Assembly: GCF_004791585.1 (NCBI RefSeq)
Contig: NZ_SRUU01000040.1
Span: 1-43,983 of the forward strand
Source of the DNA: Mesorhizobium sp. M1C.F.Ca.ET.210.01.1.1
GTDB lineage: Bacteria > Pseudomonadota > Alphaproteobacteria > Rhizobiales > Rhizobiaceae
Direction: 5' to 3'
Length of the DNA: 43,983 nucleotides
Position numbers and translations under genes: made by a program. Below, piece after piece: positions 8,973 through 17,864 of the stretch; positions within the stretch are counted from its first letter, which is position 1, and every line of letters starts with the position of its first letter. Under the pieces are notes generated by a model, which was not told the DNA's origin, did no database searches, and saw only the letters and a list, made by a program, of their open reading frames with translations.

Positions 8973-10052
8973 TCAGGCGGGAAACAGGAATGCCTGAGCG
9001 GGATCGAAGAAGATCCGCCGGCTCGCAGCGGCATCGGCGCCCGCCGGTTCGGCTGCATCCGAGGACGGCCTGACGTCGATCTCGTCGCCCGACCCGGTGC
9101 GGGCCACGACGCGCCGGCGGTCGCCGAAGAAGGCCGTATCGACGATCTCGACGGCGAGGGACGCGTTCCCCGACACGGGGGTCAGGCGGAACGCTTCCGG
9201 CCGCACCATCAATCTGGCCGTCTGGCCGCGGCTGAGCGCATGTGTCGCTTTCACGCCCTTGACGATCGAGCCGTCGGCCAGCCGCACCGTGGCCGCGCCG
9301 CTCTCGGTCTCCAGATGCTCCGCCGGCAGGAAGTTGGAATTGCCGATGAAGCCGGCGACGAACTCGCTCGCGGGCCTGAGATAGAGGTCCTCGCCGGTGC
9401 CGATCTGCTCGATGCGCCCTTCCTTGAACAGAGCGATCCGGTCGGAAAGATGCAGCGCCTCCTCCTGGTCGTGCGTGACGTAGAGGATGGTCACGCCCGT
9501 CTCGCGGTGGATGCGACGGATCTCGGCCTGGATTTCCTGGCGCAGCTTCTTGTCGAGCGCCGACAGCGGCTCGTCCATCAGAAGGATCGGCGGATCGTAG
9601 GCGAGCGCGCGGGCAAGCGCGACGCGCTGCTGCTGGCCGCCCGACAGCGCGCCCGGATAACGGTCGGCGAATTTTTCGAGGCGCACCAGCGCCAGCATGT
9701 CGGCGACCTTGCGCTTCACCTCGCCGTCCGGCCGGCGGCGCACACGCAGCGGAAACGCGACGTTCTCGGCGACGCTCAGATGCGGGAACAGCGTATAGCG
9801 CTGGAAGACCATGCCGATGTTGCGTTTGTGCGAAGGCACGGCAAGCAGCGACTTGTCTTCGAGCAGCACGTCGCCCGAGGTCGGGTCTTGGAAACCGGCG
9901 ATGGCGTAGAGCGTCGTCGACTTGCCGGAGCCGGACGGCCCGAGAAAGGTGAGGAATTCGCCCTTGGGCACGTCGATGGTGACGTCGTGGACGGCGACGA
10001 AAGCACCGAACGTCTTTCTCACCGCGCGAATGGAAAGGAATGGCCGGGTCAT
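8973..10052 (-). CDS. ABC transporter ATP-binding protein (polyamine/PotA type)
   Basis: 359 residues from the ATG at 10052, which overlaps the upstream permease stop (ATGA). A longer frame to 10097 is less likely. Walker A GPSGSGKST, Q-loop VFQRYTLFPHLSVAENVAFPL, signature LSGGQQQRVALARAL, Walker B ILLMDEPLSALD and the H-loop YVTHDQEEAL are all present, followed by a C-terminal TOBE domain (about 265-359). It powers import through the two permeases encoded directly upstream. Family members move spermidine/putrescine, Fe3+ or related cations and betaine-like compounds. It is the last gene of the operon. Confidence 0.93.
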   Translation of the reverse strand: MTRPFLSIRAVRKTFGAFVAVHDVTIDVPKGEFLTFLGPSGSGKSTTLYAIAGFQDPTSGDVLLEDKSLLAVPSHKRNIGMVFQRYTLFPHLSVAENVAFPLRVRRRPDGEVKRKVADMLALVRLEKFADRYPGALSGGQQQRVALARALAYDPPILLMDEPLSALDKKLRQEIQAEIRRIHRETGVTILYVTHDQEEALHLSDRIALFKEGRIEQIGTGEDLYLRPASEFVAGFIGNSNFLPAEHLETESGAATVRLADGSIVKGVKATHALSRGQTARLMVRPEAFRLTPVSGNASLAVEIVDTAFFGDRRRVVARTGSGDEIDVRPSSDAAEPAGADAAASRRIFFDPAQAFLFPA

Positions 10053-10849
10053 CTGGAAGATCTTCTGCGAAGGAGTGCGGTCACGATCATCAGGCACAGT
10101 GTAAGGCCGACGAGCAGGCTGGAGGCGGCGGCGACGACCGGGCTGAGGTCGGCGCGCAGGCTGCCCCAGATTTTCACCGGCAAGGTCTGCAGGGTCGGGC
10201 TCGCCATGAAGATTGCTACCACCACCTCGTCCCAGGAGGCGAGGAAGGAAAAGATCGCCGCCGAGAAGATGCCGATGCGGATCGAGGGCAGGGTGATCCT
10301 GAGCCTTGCCTGCAGCGGGCTGGCGCCGCAGACGATCGCCGCATCCTCGATGGATTTGTCAAAGCCTTCGAGCGCGGTGGCGATCGGGATGATGGCGAAG
10401 GGCAGCGCCAGGATGGTGTGGGCGATGACGAAGCCGATCGTGGTGCCGGCGAGCCCGATGCGCAGGAAGAAGGCATAGACGGCGATGGCGAAGACCACGA
10501 CCGGCAATACCATCGGCGTGAGCAGCAGCCCGCGCAGCAACTGCCGCCCGGGAAATTCGCCCCTGACCAGGCTGAAGGATGCAAGCAGGCCGACCAGCAC
10601 CGAGAGGATGGCGGCCATCGCGGCGATCTTCGCGCTGGTCAATGCCGCGTTGATCCAGGCCGGGTCGGCCAGCAGTTCCTGATACCATTTGAGCGTCCAG
10701 CCGGTCGGCGGGAAGGCCAGCCACCGCGACGAGCCGAATGACAGCAGGATGATGAAGACCACCGGCAGCAAAAGGAAGGCGGCGACCAGCGCGGTGAAGG
10801 CTGCGAGCACCGCGCGCAGCCAGCCGAGCCGGTCGTAGTCGAGGAGCAT
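10049..10849 (-). CDS. ABC transporter permease (PotC type)
   Basis: 266 residues from the ATG at 10849, one base after the stop of the previous permease and preceded by GGGAGGGC. It has about six membrane helices. The EAA loop that contacts the ATPase is seen at EDAAIVCGASPLQARLRITLPSI. It forms the membrane channel together with the permease at 10851-11699. A longer frame to 10903 would overlap the upstream gene by 50 bases and is less likely. Confidence 0.92.
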   Translation of the reverse strand: MLLDYDRLGWLRAVLAAFTALVAAFLLLPVVFIILLSFGSSRWLAFPPTGWTLKWYQELLADPAWINAALTSAKIAAMAAILSVLVGLLASFSLVRGEFPGRQLLRGLLLTPMVLPVVVFAIAVYAFFLRIGLAGTTIGFVIAHTILALPFAIIPIATALEGFDKSIEDAAIVCGASPLQARLRITLPSIRIGIFSAAIFSFLASWDEVVVAIFMASPTLQTLPVKIWGSLRADLSPVVAAASSLLVGLTLCLMIVTALLRRRSSR

Positions 10850-10850
10850 C

Positions 10851-11699
10851 TCAAAGCCCTCCCGCGAGGCGCCTGGCGCCGACCATGCGCAACTGGAGCG
10901 CATAGAGAGCCATGGTGACGATGAGCAGGACGAAGGCGGCGGCGCTTCCCAGCCCCCAGTTGAGCAGCGACTGCACCGTCTGGGCGATCATTTCGGCCAG
11001 CATCATGTTGGAGGTGCCGCCGAGCAGCGCGGGCGTCACGAAATAGCCGAGCGACATGACGAAGACCATCAGCCCGCCGGCGGCGATGCCGGGAAGCGAC
11101 AGCGGCAGCAGGATGCGGCCGAACGCCTGGAACGGGCTTGCGCCGCAAAGGGCTGCCGCGCGCAGCGTCATCGGGTCGATCGCGCGCAGCGCGCCGATCA
11201 GCGGCAGGATCATGAAGGGCAGCATGATGTAGACCATGCCGATGGTGACGCCGGCCAGGTTGTTGATGAGCGGCAGCGGCTCATGGATGATGCCGAGGCC
11301 CATCAGCGTCCTGTTGATCACCCCGGTGCGCTGCAGCAGCACCATCCAGGCATAGGTGCGGGTGAGAAGGTTGGTCCACATCGACAGGATGATGATGCCG
11401 AAGACGATCGAGCCGAGCGCCGGCGGCATGATGGCCAGCATCCAGGCGACCGGAAAGGCCACGACGATGGTGACGGCAGTGACGACGGCGGCGACCAGGA
11501 AGGTGTTGAGGAACACCCGCACATAAGTGCCGCTGCCGAACAGCGCGGCGTAGTTCTGCAGGCCGGGCTCGGGATCGGTGACGCTGCGCAGCAACAGCGC
11601 CACCACCGGGACGACGAAGAACAGGCCGACCAGGGTGAGGGCCGGCAAAGCGCCGCCGCTGCCGGCCATCGAGCCGCGTCTGAGGGGAGTTCCTTGCAT
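10851..11699 (-). CDS. ABC transporter permease (PotB type)
   Basis: 282 residues from the ATG at 11699; an alternative ATG at 11756 would add 19 residues. The first membrane helix is ALPALTLVGLFFVVPVVALL and the EAA loop is LRAAALCGASPFQAFGRILLPLS. It pairs with the PotC-type permease next to it. The upstream gene on the same strand is the substrate-binding protein, 64 bases away. Confidence 0.92.
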   Translation of the reverse strand: MQGTPLRRGSMAGSGGALPALTLVGLFFVVPVVALLLRSVTDPEPGLQNYAALFGSGTYVRVFLNTFLVAAVVTAVTIVVAFPVAWMLAIMPPALGSIVFGIIILSMWTNLLTRTYAWMVLLQRTGVINRTLMGLGIIHEPLPLINNLAGVTIGMVYIMLPFMILPLIGALRAIDPMTLRAAALCGASPFQAFGRILLPLSLPGIAAGGLMVFVMSLGYFVTPALLGGTSNMMLAEMIAQTVQSLLNWGLGSAAAFVLLIVTMALYALQLRMVGARRLAGGL

Positions 11700-11763
11700 C
11701 AAGCGGGGTCCCGTTGTACCGACAGGGCGCGGCTTTCCGCGCCCCGCCGGTATCAAGTGGCGG

Positions 11764-12768
11764 CTACTTGGTCTGCCAGGCGTACCAGCGCGTGGCGATC
11801 TCGTCGCGATGCTCGGCCCAGTAGTTCATGTCGAGATTGATCTGGCCGTCGACATGCGCGTCGGGCAGGCCTTTCACCACGTCGGCGGGCATCTCGGCCT
11901 TGGCCTTGGTGTTGATCGGCGCGTAGCCGCTCGCCTCGGCGAATTTCGCCTGGCCGGTCGGGCTGGTGGCGGCAGCGAGGAACTTCATCGCGCCGTCCTT
12001 GTTCTTGGCGCCCTTCGGAACCACGAGAACGTCGGCGGCGGTGAGGTTCTGGTTCCACGAGACGCCGACATCGGCGCCGTCCTTCTCCAGCGCGAAGACA
12101 CGGCCGTTCCACAGCTGGCCGAAGGCGGCTTCGCCCGACGCAATGAGCTGCTGCGACTCCGCGCCGCCGCCCCACCAGACGATGTCCGACTTGATCGTGT
12201 CGAGCTTCTTGAAGGCGCGGTCGAGGTCGAGCGGATAGAGCTTGTCGGCGGGCACGCCGTCGGCGAGCAGCGCGATCTCGATCACGCCCGGAGCCGACCA
12301 TTTATAGAAGGTGCGTTTGCCGGGAAACTTCTTGGTGTCGAACATATCGGCCCAGCTCGTCGGCTCGCCCGAGACGGCGCCCTTGTTCCAGGCGAGAACG
12401 AAGGAATAGTAGAAGCTGCCGACGGCATGTTCGTTGCTGAAGCGCGGATCGAGACCGCCCTTTGGCACGGCGGCGAAGTCGATCGGTTCGAGCAGCCCGT
12501 CCTTGGCGGCCTTGATGGCGAAATCCATCTCGACGTCGACGACATCCCAGGTGACGTTCTTGGCATCGACCATGGCCTTGAGCTTGCCGTAGTCGGTCGG
12601 GCCGTCCTGCAGCACCTTGATGCCGGAGCTCGCCGTGAACGGCTCCGCCCAGGACTTGGTCTGCGCTTCCTGCGTGGTGCCGCCCCAGCTGGTGAACACC
12701 ATTTCGTCGGCCTTGGCGGCTGTCGCCGCCAGCAACCCGGCGAGGACGCCGACTAAGATCAGTTTCAT
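11764..12768 (-). CDS. ABC transporter substrate-binding protein (PotD type)
   Basis: 334 residues with a signal peptide (MKLILVGVLAGLLAATAAKA, cut before DE). The mature protein begins MVFTSWGGTTQEAQTKSW, the typical start of spermidine/putrescine-type binding proteins (SBP_bac family). It also has WDVVDVEMDF, FYYSFVLAWNKGA, IWWGGG-like and LWNGR stretches of the same fold. It captures the solute in the periplasm for the permeases downstream. The real ligand is unknown. Its place behind three catabolic enzymes suggests it brings in their substrate. Confidence 0.92.
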   Translation of the reverse strand: MKLILVGVLAGLLAATAAKADEMVFTSWGGTTQEAQTKSWAEPFTASSGIKVLQDGPTDYGKLKAMVDAKNVTWDVVDVEMDFAIKAAKDGLLEPIDFAAVPKGGLDPRFSNEHAVGSFYYSFVLAWNKGAVSGEPTSWADMFDTKKFPGKRTFYKWSAPGVIEIALLADGVPADKLYPLDLDRAFKKLDTIKSDIVWWGGGAESQQLIASGEAAFGQLWNGRVFALEKDGADVGVSWNQNLTAADVLVVPKGAKNKDGAMKFLAAATSPTGQAKFAEASGYAPINTKAKAEMPADVVKGLPDAHVDGQINLDMNYWAEHRDEIATRWYAWQTK

Positions 12769-12834
12769 GTCATTCTCCTCTGATTTCTCTGTTCCGTTTC
12801 TTGTTCTTGTCAGTGCACCCTGGTCATGCCGTTC

Positions 12835-14307
12835 TCAGCGCATGACGAAGGGATCGGGGATCGGCTCGTCCGAGGTCTTGATCCAGACGGATTTCGAGCG
12901 CGTGTAGTCTCTGATGGCATCGAGCCCACCCTCGCGGCCGAGGCCCGACAGGCCGTAGCCGCCGAAGGGCACGAGCGGCGACACGGCGCGATAGGTGTTG
13001 ACCCAAACGACGCCGGCATGGATGTCGCGCGCCATGCGGTGCGCCTTGCCGAGATTTGAGGTGAAGACGCCGGAGGCAAGGCCGAAGGGCGTGTCGTTGG
13101 CGAGGGTCAGCGCTTCGGCCTCGGTGCCGAAGGAAAGCACGCTGAGCACCGGCCCGAACAGTTCCTCGCGCACGCAGGGCAGGTTGCTGGCGCCGGCGTC
13201 GATGATGGTCGGGGCATAGTAGAAGCCGGTGCCGGTACCGGGACGCATGCCGCCAGTGACCAGTACGCCGCCGGCAGCGATACTTTCGGCAACGATGGTT
13301 TCGATGCGGTCGCGCTGGCGCAGCGTGGCTAAAGGCCCCATCTCGGTCGCCGGGTCCTGCGGATCGCCGATGCGGATCGCTTCGGCCTTGCGCTTCAGCC
13401 GGCCGAGGAACTCATCCTTGACCGAACGCTCGATGAGCAGCCTTGATCCGGCGACGCAGCTCTGTCCGGTCGCGGCAAAGATGCCGGCGACGACCGCATT
13501 GGCGGCGCTGTCGAGGTCGGCGTCGGCGAAGACGACGACCGGGCTTTTGCCGCCGAGCTCGAGCGTCGTGTAGGCGAGGTTTTCCGCCGTGTTCCTGACG
13601 ATGGCGCGCGCCGTCGACGGGCCGCCGGTGAAGGCGACACGGGCGACCAGCGGGTGGCTGGTCATGCGCCGTCCGCACTCCTGGCCGAAGCCGGTAAGGA
13701 TGTTGACAGCGCCGGGTGGGAAACCGGCTTGGCTAACCAACTCGGCAAAGGCAAGCAGCGGCGCCGGTCCGTCCTCGGAGGCCTTCAATACGACCGTGCA
13801 GCCTGCCGCAAGCGCCGGGCCGAGCTTGACGGCCGAGAGGAAGAGCTGCGAGTTCCATGGTACGATCGCCGCAACCACGCCGATCGGCTCGCGGCGGATG
13901 GTGACGTCGAGATCCGCCTTGTCGATCGGCACATGCGCGCCTTCATGCTTGTCGGCGAGCCCGCCATAGTAGCGGTAATAGTCGCCGACATAGGCGATCT
14001 GGGCGCGAGTCTCGCGGATGATCTTGCCGGTGTCGCGCGTCTCCAGTTCGGCCAGCCGGCCGGCATTGGCGGCCACGAGGTCGCCGAGCCTGACCAGCAG
14101 TTTTCCGCGCGCGGTCGCCGTCATCGACGCCCAAGGTCCGGAGCGTAGCGCGCGATGCGCGGCCGCGACGGCGCGGTCGACGTCGACTTCGCTCGCCGCC
14201 GGCATCGTCGCCCACGGCGCGCCGGTCGACGGATCGACGCTGTCGAAAGTAGCGGACGGCTCGTCGAAGCGGCCGTCGATGAAGTTCCTGAAGAGAGCGT
14301 CGGTCAT
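12835..14307 (-). CDS. NAD(P)-dependent aldehyde dehydrogenase
   Basis: 490 residues, standard ALDH-superfamily length. Catalytic and cofactor residues are intact: N152 (PWNSQLFL), K175, E250 (ELGGKSP) and nucleophile C284 (GQSCVAGSRL). The end has GGYGLSGLGREGGLDAIRDYTRSKSVW. It would oxidise an aldehyde or semialdehyde made by the monooxygenase and hydrolase upstream. It lies ten bases after the LLM gene and 66 bases before the binding-protein gene, in one operon. The substrate is inferred only from context. Confidence 0.93.
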   Translation of the reverse strand: MTDALFRNFIDGRFDEPSATFDSVDPSTGAPWATMPAASEVDVDRAVAAAHRALRSGPWASMTATARGKLLVRLGDLVAANAGRLAELETRDTGKIIRETRAQIAYVGDYYRYYGGLADKHEGAHVPIDKADLDVTIRREPIGVVAAIVPWNSQLFLSAVKLGPALAAGCTVVLKASEDGPAPLLAFAELVSQAGFPPGAVNILTGFGQECGRRMTSHPLVARVAFTGGPSTARAIVRNTAENLAYTTLELGGKSPVVVFADADLDSAANAVVAGIFAATGQSCVAGSRLLIERSVKDEFLGRLKRKAEAIRIGDPQDPATEMGPLATLRQRDRIETIVAESIAAGGVLVTGGMRPGTGTGFYYAPTIIDAGASNLPCVREELFGPVLSVLSFGTEAEALTLANDTPFGLASGVFTSNLGKAHRMARDIHAGVVWVNTYRAVSPLVPFGGYGLSGLGREGGLDAIRDYTRSKSVWIKTSDEPIPDPFVMR

Positions 14308-14317
14308 GGGCTCGCGA

Positions 14318-15355
14318 TCAGAGGAAGGCCGGCATCACCCGGTCGATGAACAGTTGCAGCGATTTCTTCTTGCGCTCGTGCGAAAGGCCGCTGTCGATCC
14401 AGATCGAATACTGATCGTAGCCGAGCGCCTCATAGGCTTTCAGCCGCGCGATCACTTCGTCCGCTTCGCCGATCACCAGGTTCTGACGCATATTGTCCGG
14501 CGCATATTGCGGCATGGCCGCGATCTCGTCGGCGGTCAGCGGTTCCAATATGCCTTGATGCACCGGCTTCTTGTTCTGGAACCAGGCGCCGAACTGGCAA
14601 TAGAAGCTCGACAGGTCTTGGCAGAGGCGGTTCGTATCGCCCGTGTCTTCGGCCACGAAGGTGTGCATCAAGAGCATGATCTCCGGTCGTGCAACATCCG
14701 GATGGGCGGCGCAGGCGGTGTTGAAGCGCTGCATCAGGCTTGCCACTTCTTCGTCGCCGGACGCCAGCGGCGTCACCTGCACCTTGCATCTGTTGGCGAC
14801 GGCAAAGTCGTGCGAGTTCGGGTCGCGCGCCGCCACCCAGATCGGCGGGTACGGCTTCTGCAACGGCTTCGGCGAGGAGGTGGTGGAAGGGAACTGCCAG
14901 AATTCGCCGGAGAACTCGAAATCGCCGTCCCAGAGGCCGCGGATTGCCGGGATGATCTCGCGCATGCGCTGGCCGGCCCCCCAGGCGTCGAGCCCGGGAA
15001 AGACGCGCTGGTATTCATAACTGTAGGCGCCACGCGCTATGCCGATGTCCAGCCTGCCGCCGGTGATGACGTCGGCCATCGCCGCCTCGCCGGCAAGCTT
15101 GATCGGGTGCCAGAAGGGCGCGATCACGGTTCCGGTGCCGAGACGAATGCGGCTGGTCTTGGCCGCCAAATAGGCGATGTTGATGAACGGATTGGGCGAG
15201 ATGGTGAATTCCATCCCGTGATGCTCGCCGATCCAGGCGGTCTCGAAGCCTGCCTCTTCCGCCAGGAGGACCAGCTCTTCCAGCTCGCTCAGCAGCTCCG
15301 AATGCGGCTTGGCGAGGTCGAAGCGTTCCATATGCACGAAGAGCGAGAACTTCAT
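14318..15355 (-). CDS. LLM-class flavin-dependent monooxygenase (luciferase-like)
   Basis: 345 residues with the bacterial-luciferase TIM-barrel pattern: MKFSLFVHMERFD at strand 1, FETAWIGEHHGMEFTISPNPFINIAYLAAKTSRIRLGTGTV, and GRLDIGIARGAYSYEYQRVFPG. Such oxygenases need reduced flavin from a partner reductase, which the overlapping upstream gene (15352-17157) supplies. The start overlaps that gene's stop (ATGA). Known relatives open N-heterocycles or hydroxylate small molecules. The substrate here is not known; see the finding on N-heterocycle catabolism. Confidence 0.9.
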   Translation of the reverse strand: MKFSLFVHMERFDLAKPHSELLSELEELVLLAEEAGFETAWIGEHHGMEFTISPNPFINIAYLAAKTSRIRLGTGTVIAPFWHPIKLAGEAAMADVITGGRLDIGIARGAYSYEYQRVFPGLDAWGAGQRMREIIPAIRGLWDGDFEFSGEFWQFPSTTSSPKPLQKPYPPIWVAARDPNSHDFAVANRCKVQVTPLASGDEEVASLMQRFNTACAAHPDVARPEIMLLMHTFVAEDTGDTNRLCQDLSSFYCQFGAWFQNKKPVHQGILEPLTADEIAAMPQYAPDNMRQNLVIGEADEVIARLKAYEALGYDQYSIWIDSGLSHERKKKSLQLFIDRVMPAFL

Positions 15356-17157
15356 CCCTGGTCACCTGTGTTGAGCGAAGCGGCATCGGAGCGGGCCAGC
15401 GGCCTCACTTCGCCTTCGACCTCGTTGCCGACATAGACGCCGAACGCATCCTCAGTGCATTCGCGCACATAGCGCGCCAGCATCGAACGGATCGCCGGAT
15501 CGGCAATCTTCAACCCGTCGATCGCGTCGATGTCGATGAGGCGGATGCCACGATCGCTGGAGGCCGGCACGTCGAAGGTGCCGCGATAATAGACATGCGT
15601 GCGCGAGGCGTTGCCCGCATCGTCCCAGACGGCGAAAAGAAAGCCGAGCTGGGCCTCGATGGACTTTGCGGCCAGAAGCCCGTTGAGGCTGTTGCCGTCG
15701 CTTGCCGAGCCCAGTCCCCGGCCGCGCGGCAATTCGAGGAAGCCGTCCGTCGTTTCCAGGAACAGGATGCGGCCGCCATTTTCGAGAATGGCGCCGACAT
15801 CGGTGCCGGGCTGGGCGGCGGCCAGCGCCTCTTGGCTGAGGCCAGGCGTGATGTAGGCGCCGCGGCAATAGCCGAGCGGCTGCGCGGAATTGTGCTGGAA
15901 GTCGCGGACGCGGCCGATGAGGATCGAATGATCGCCGGCCTCGACCAGGCGCTCCATATCGCAGTCGAAGCAGGCGACCGAGCCATCCAGAATGGGGCTG
16001 CCGGTTCGTCCCGGCTGCCAGTCGACCGAGGCGAATTTGTCCGGCGCCTTCGAGGCGAAGATGCCGGAGGCCGATTTCTGGCTCTCGTTGAGCACGTTGA
16101 TGGCGAAGCTCTTCGATGTCGCGAACACCGGATGTCCCAGCGCCTTGTGGGCGATGCACACCAGCACCAGCGGCGGATCGAGCGACACCGAGGTGAAGGA
16201 GTTGGCGGTGAAGCCGCGCGGCTCGCCCTCCGGCCCGATCGTGGTGACGATGGTGACGCCGGTCAGGAAGGAGCCGAGCGCGCGGCGGAACTCGCCGCTG
16301 TCGAACCCGGCGTCCGCTGCCGCTCCATTGGTCTGCCCGGCCGTTTCGCCCTCCGCGAGGAAGTCGGCGATGTGGCGCGTGGTCAGATCGGGCGCCGCCA
16401 CCGCCATCATGTGCCGCTCGCCTGCAAGCACGGTGCAGCGGCCCTGCGGCGCCAGCCGTGCCATCGCGGCCGACATTGCCGGCGAGGAATTCCTGTCATC
16501 CGAGCCGGTGATGAACAGGGCGGGCATGGCCAGCGTTTGCAGACGATCGGCGTGATCGCCATCGGCGCGGGCGAACAGGCGATAGGTGCGGGCGTAGCCC
16601 TCGGGGTCGACCTTGCTCAACGCGGCTGCTGTCTTTGCGGCGGCTGCCATGAGTCCGGCCGGAACCGGATCGCCGAACCAGCGCGCGATGGTCTGCGCGG
16701 CGCCCGCCGCGTCGCCGCGGCCGGTGAGGGCGGCGGCGCGCTCGCGGACGGCTTCGGCCAGTTCGGGCGGCCGGCGGAAGACGGCGTTCAGCGACACGAT
16801 GCGGCTGACGCGCTCCGGAGCTTGCAGAGCGAGTTCCTGCGCGACCAGCGCCCCCATCGAATGGCCCACGACAGACACCTTGGCGAGGCCGAGATGGTCG
16901 AGCAGCCGGATCGCCTGCCTGGCGTAGTCGGCGAGTTCCGCAGCTTCCGGCGGCAGCGGCGAGCGGCCGTGGCCGAGCATGTCGATGGCGATGACGTCGA
17001 AGCGGTCGGCCATGCGCTCGATCTGCGGCTGCCAGATCGCCGCGTTCATGCCGACGCCGTGAATGAACAGCACAGGCGCGCCCGATCCGGCACGGACGAA
17101 GCTGGTGCCGTCGGGCGCGGCACCTTCAATCCACTCGGGTGCGACGGCGTCAGCCAT
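15352..17157 (-). CDS. Fusion: alpha/beta hydrolase + flavin reductase + C-terminal domain
   Basis: 601 residues holding proteins that are usually separate. Residues 1-270 are an alpha/beta hydrolase with oxyanion region HGVGMN (33-38), nucleophile S100 in VVGHSMGA, acid D220 or D221 in FITGSDD and H249 in GERHMM. Residues 288-440 are a flavin-reductase-like domain (FRRALGSFLTGVTIVTT, RGFTANSFTSVSLDPPLVLVCI). Residues 440-601 form a further domain starting around GRILFLETTDGFLELPRGRG, Nudix-like in its strand pattern. The second and third parts together match the size of stand-alone reductase partners of LLM oxygenases. It overlaps both neighbouring genes, so reductase, hydrolase and oxygenase should be made in step. 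No frameshift or stop separates the parts. Confidence 0.88.
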   Translation of the reverse strand: MADAVAPEWIEGAAPDGTSFVRAGSGAPVLFIHGVGMNAAIWQPQIERMADRFDVIAIDMLGHGRSPLPPEAAELADYARQAIRLLDHLGLAKVSVVGHSMGALVAQELALQAPERVSRIVSLNAVFRRPPELAEAVRERAAALTGRGDAAGAAQTIARWFGDPVPAGLMAAAAKTAAALSKVDPEGYARTYRLFARADGDHADRLQTLAMPALFITGSDDRNSSPAMSAAMARLAPQGRCTVLAGERHMMAVAAPDLTTRHIADFLAEGETAGQTNGAAADAGFDSGEFRRALGSFLTGVTIVTTIGPEGEPRGFTANSFTSVSLDPPLVLVCIAHKALGHPVFATSKSFAINVLNESQKSASGIFASKAPDKFASVDWQPGRTGSPILDGSVACFDCDMERLVEAGDHSILIGRVRDFQHNSAQPLGYCRGAYITPGLSQEALAAAQPGTDVGAILENGGRILFLETTDGFLELPRGRGLGSASDGNSLNGLLAAKSIEAQLGFLFAVWDDAGNASRTHVYYRGTFDVPASSDRGIRLIDIDAIDGLKIADPAIRSMLARYVRECTEDAFGVYVGNEVEGEVRPLARSDAASLNTGDQG

Positions 17158-17737
17158 GCAGATCCCCGAGCTCCTTGAGGTCCTGGTAGCGGTCGCCGAT
17201 GCGGTGATGCGGTCGTCCGCCGATCGAAGCGCCGAGCGCCACGATCAGTTCGTCCGGCGCCGGCGCATCGCCGATCTGGAAATGCACTGTCAGGTAATGC
17301 GAACGCCGCCCCTCGTCGTTCTTGTCCATCAGCGGGATCATGATCGGCGTGTTCGGCCCGCCACGCAAATTGGTGAAGGCGAGATAGGTCTTGGCGCCGA
17401 CGGCGCGGCGATAATGGTTGCCGAAATGCAGCGTGTGGATCAGCGCCGAGGCGTGCTCGATCTCGCCCGAGGTGCCGCATATGGCGGCCTTGCCGTAGCC
17501 TTCGATCGCCTCGCCCGAACCGGCGGCGGCGATGATCTCGCGCGTCAGCATTTCTCCCAGCACTGGCGCACAGGCGCGGATTTCGGGCGAGAGGTCCTCG
17601 GTGAAGCCGCGTCCCGCCCAAGGGTTCGTCAGCACCGCGGCGACGCCGATCAGGCGCAGCGGGCGGGGGGCCGCCTTGCCGCCTTCGATCAGCGTGTTCT
17701 CCGTGTAGGTGACGATCTTGCGAATGGCTGGCTGCAT
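17150..17737 (-). CDS. AA_synth (DUF1185) family protein
   Basis: 195 residues resembling the "amino acid synthesis" family (PF06684): IRKIVTYTENTLIEGGK at the start, VLTNPWAGRGFTEDL, GEMLTREIIAA, YGKAAICGTSGEIEHASALIH and HFGNHYRRAVGAKTYLAFTN. The biochemical role of this family is poorly defined; members often sit in catabolic operons with LLM oxygenases. This is the first gene of the operon, with AGAGG before the ATG, and its stop overlaps the next start by eight bases. Its promoter region contains the GntR-type operator at 17781-17792. Confidence 0.8.
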   Translation of the reverse strand: MQPAIRKIVTYTENTLIEGGKAAPRPLRLIGVAAVLTNPWAGRGFTEDLSPEIRACAPVLGEMLTREIIAAAGSGEAIEGYGKAAICGTSGEIEHASALIHTLHFGNHYRRAVGAKTYLAFTNLRGGPNTPIMIPLMDKNDEGRRSHYLTVHFQIGDAPAPDELIVALGASIGGRPHHRIGDRYQDLKELGDLHG

Positions 17738-17780
17738 GAAATCCTCTGTCGGGCGACGCTGCGAATTCCTATGTCGTCTT

Positions 17781-17792
17781 ATGGTATACCAT
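17781..17792. promoter_or_regulatory. Palindromic operator for the divergent GntR regulator
   Basis: ATGGTATACCAT is a perfect 12-base palindrome, flanked as TTATGGTATACCATAC. FadR-subfamily GntR regulators usually bind TGGTATACCA-like dyads of this kind. It lies 44 bases before the AA_synth start and 73 bases before the regulator start, so it could repress both directions. A second near half-site, CTATGGA, follows at 17794-17800. Seen: the dyad. Inferred: the ligand-controlled regulation. Confidence 0.75.
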
Positions 17793-17864
17793 ACTATGGA
17801 GCGCCGAGTACCTTGTCAACTCGCTATGGAATCTGTTTTCGTGGCGGACCCAGGGAGGCAGCAC

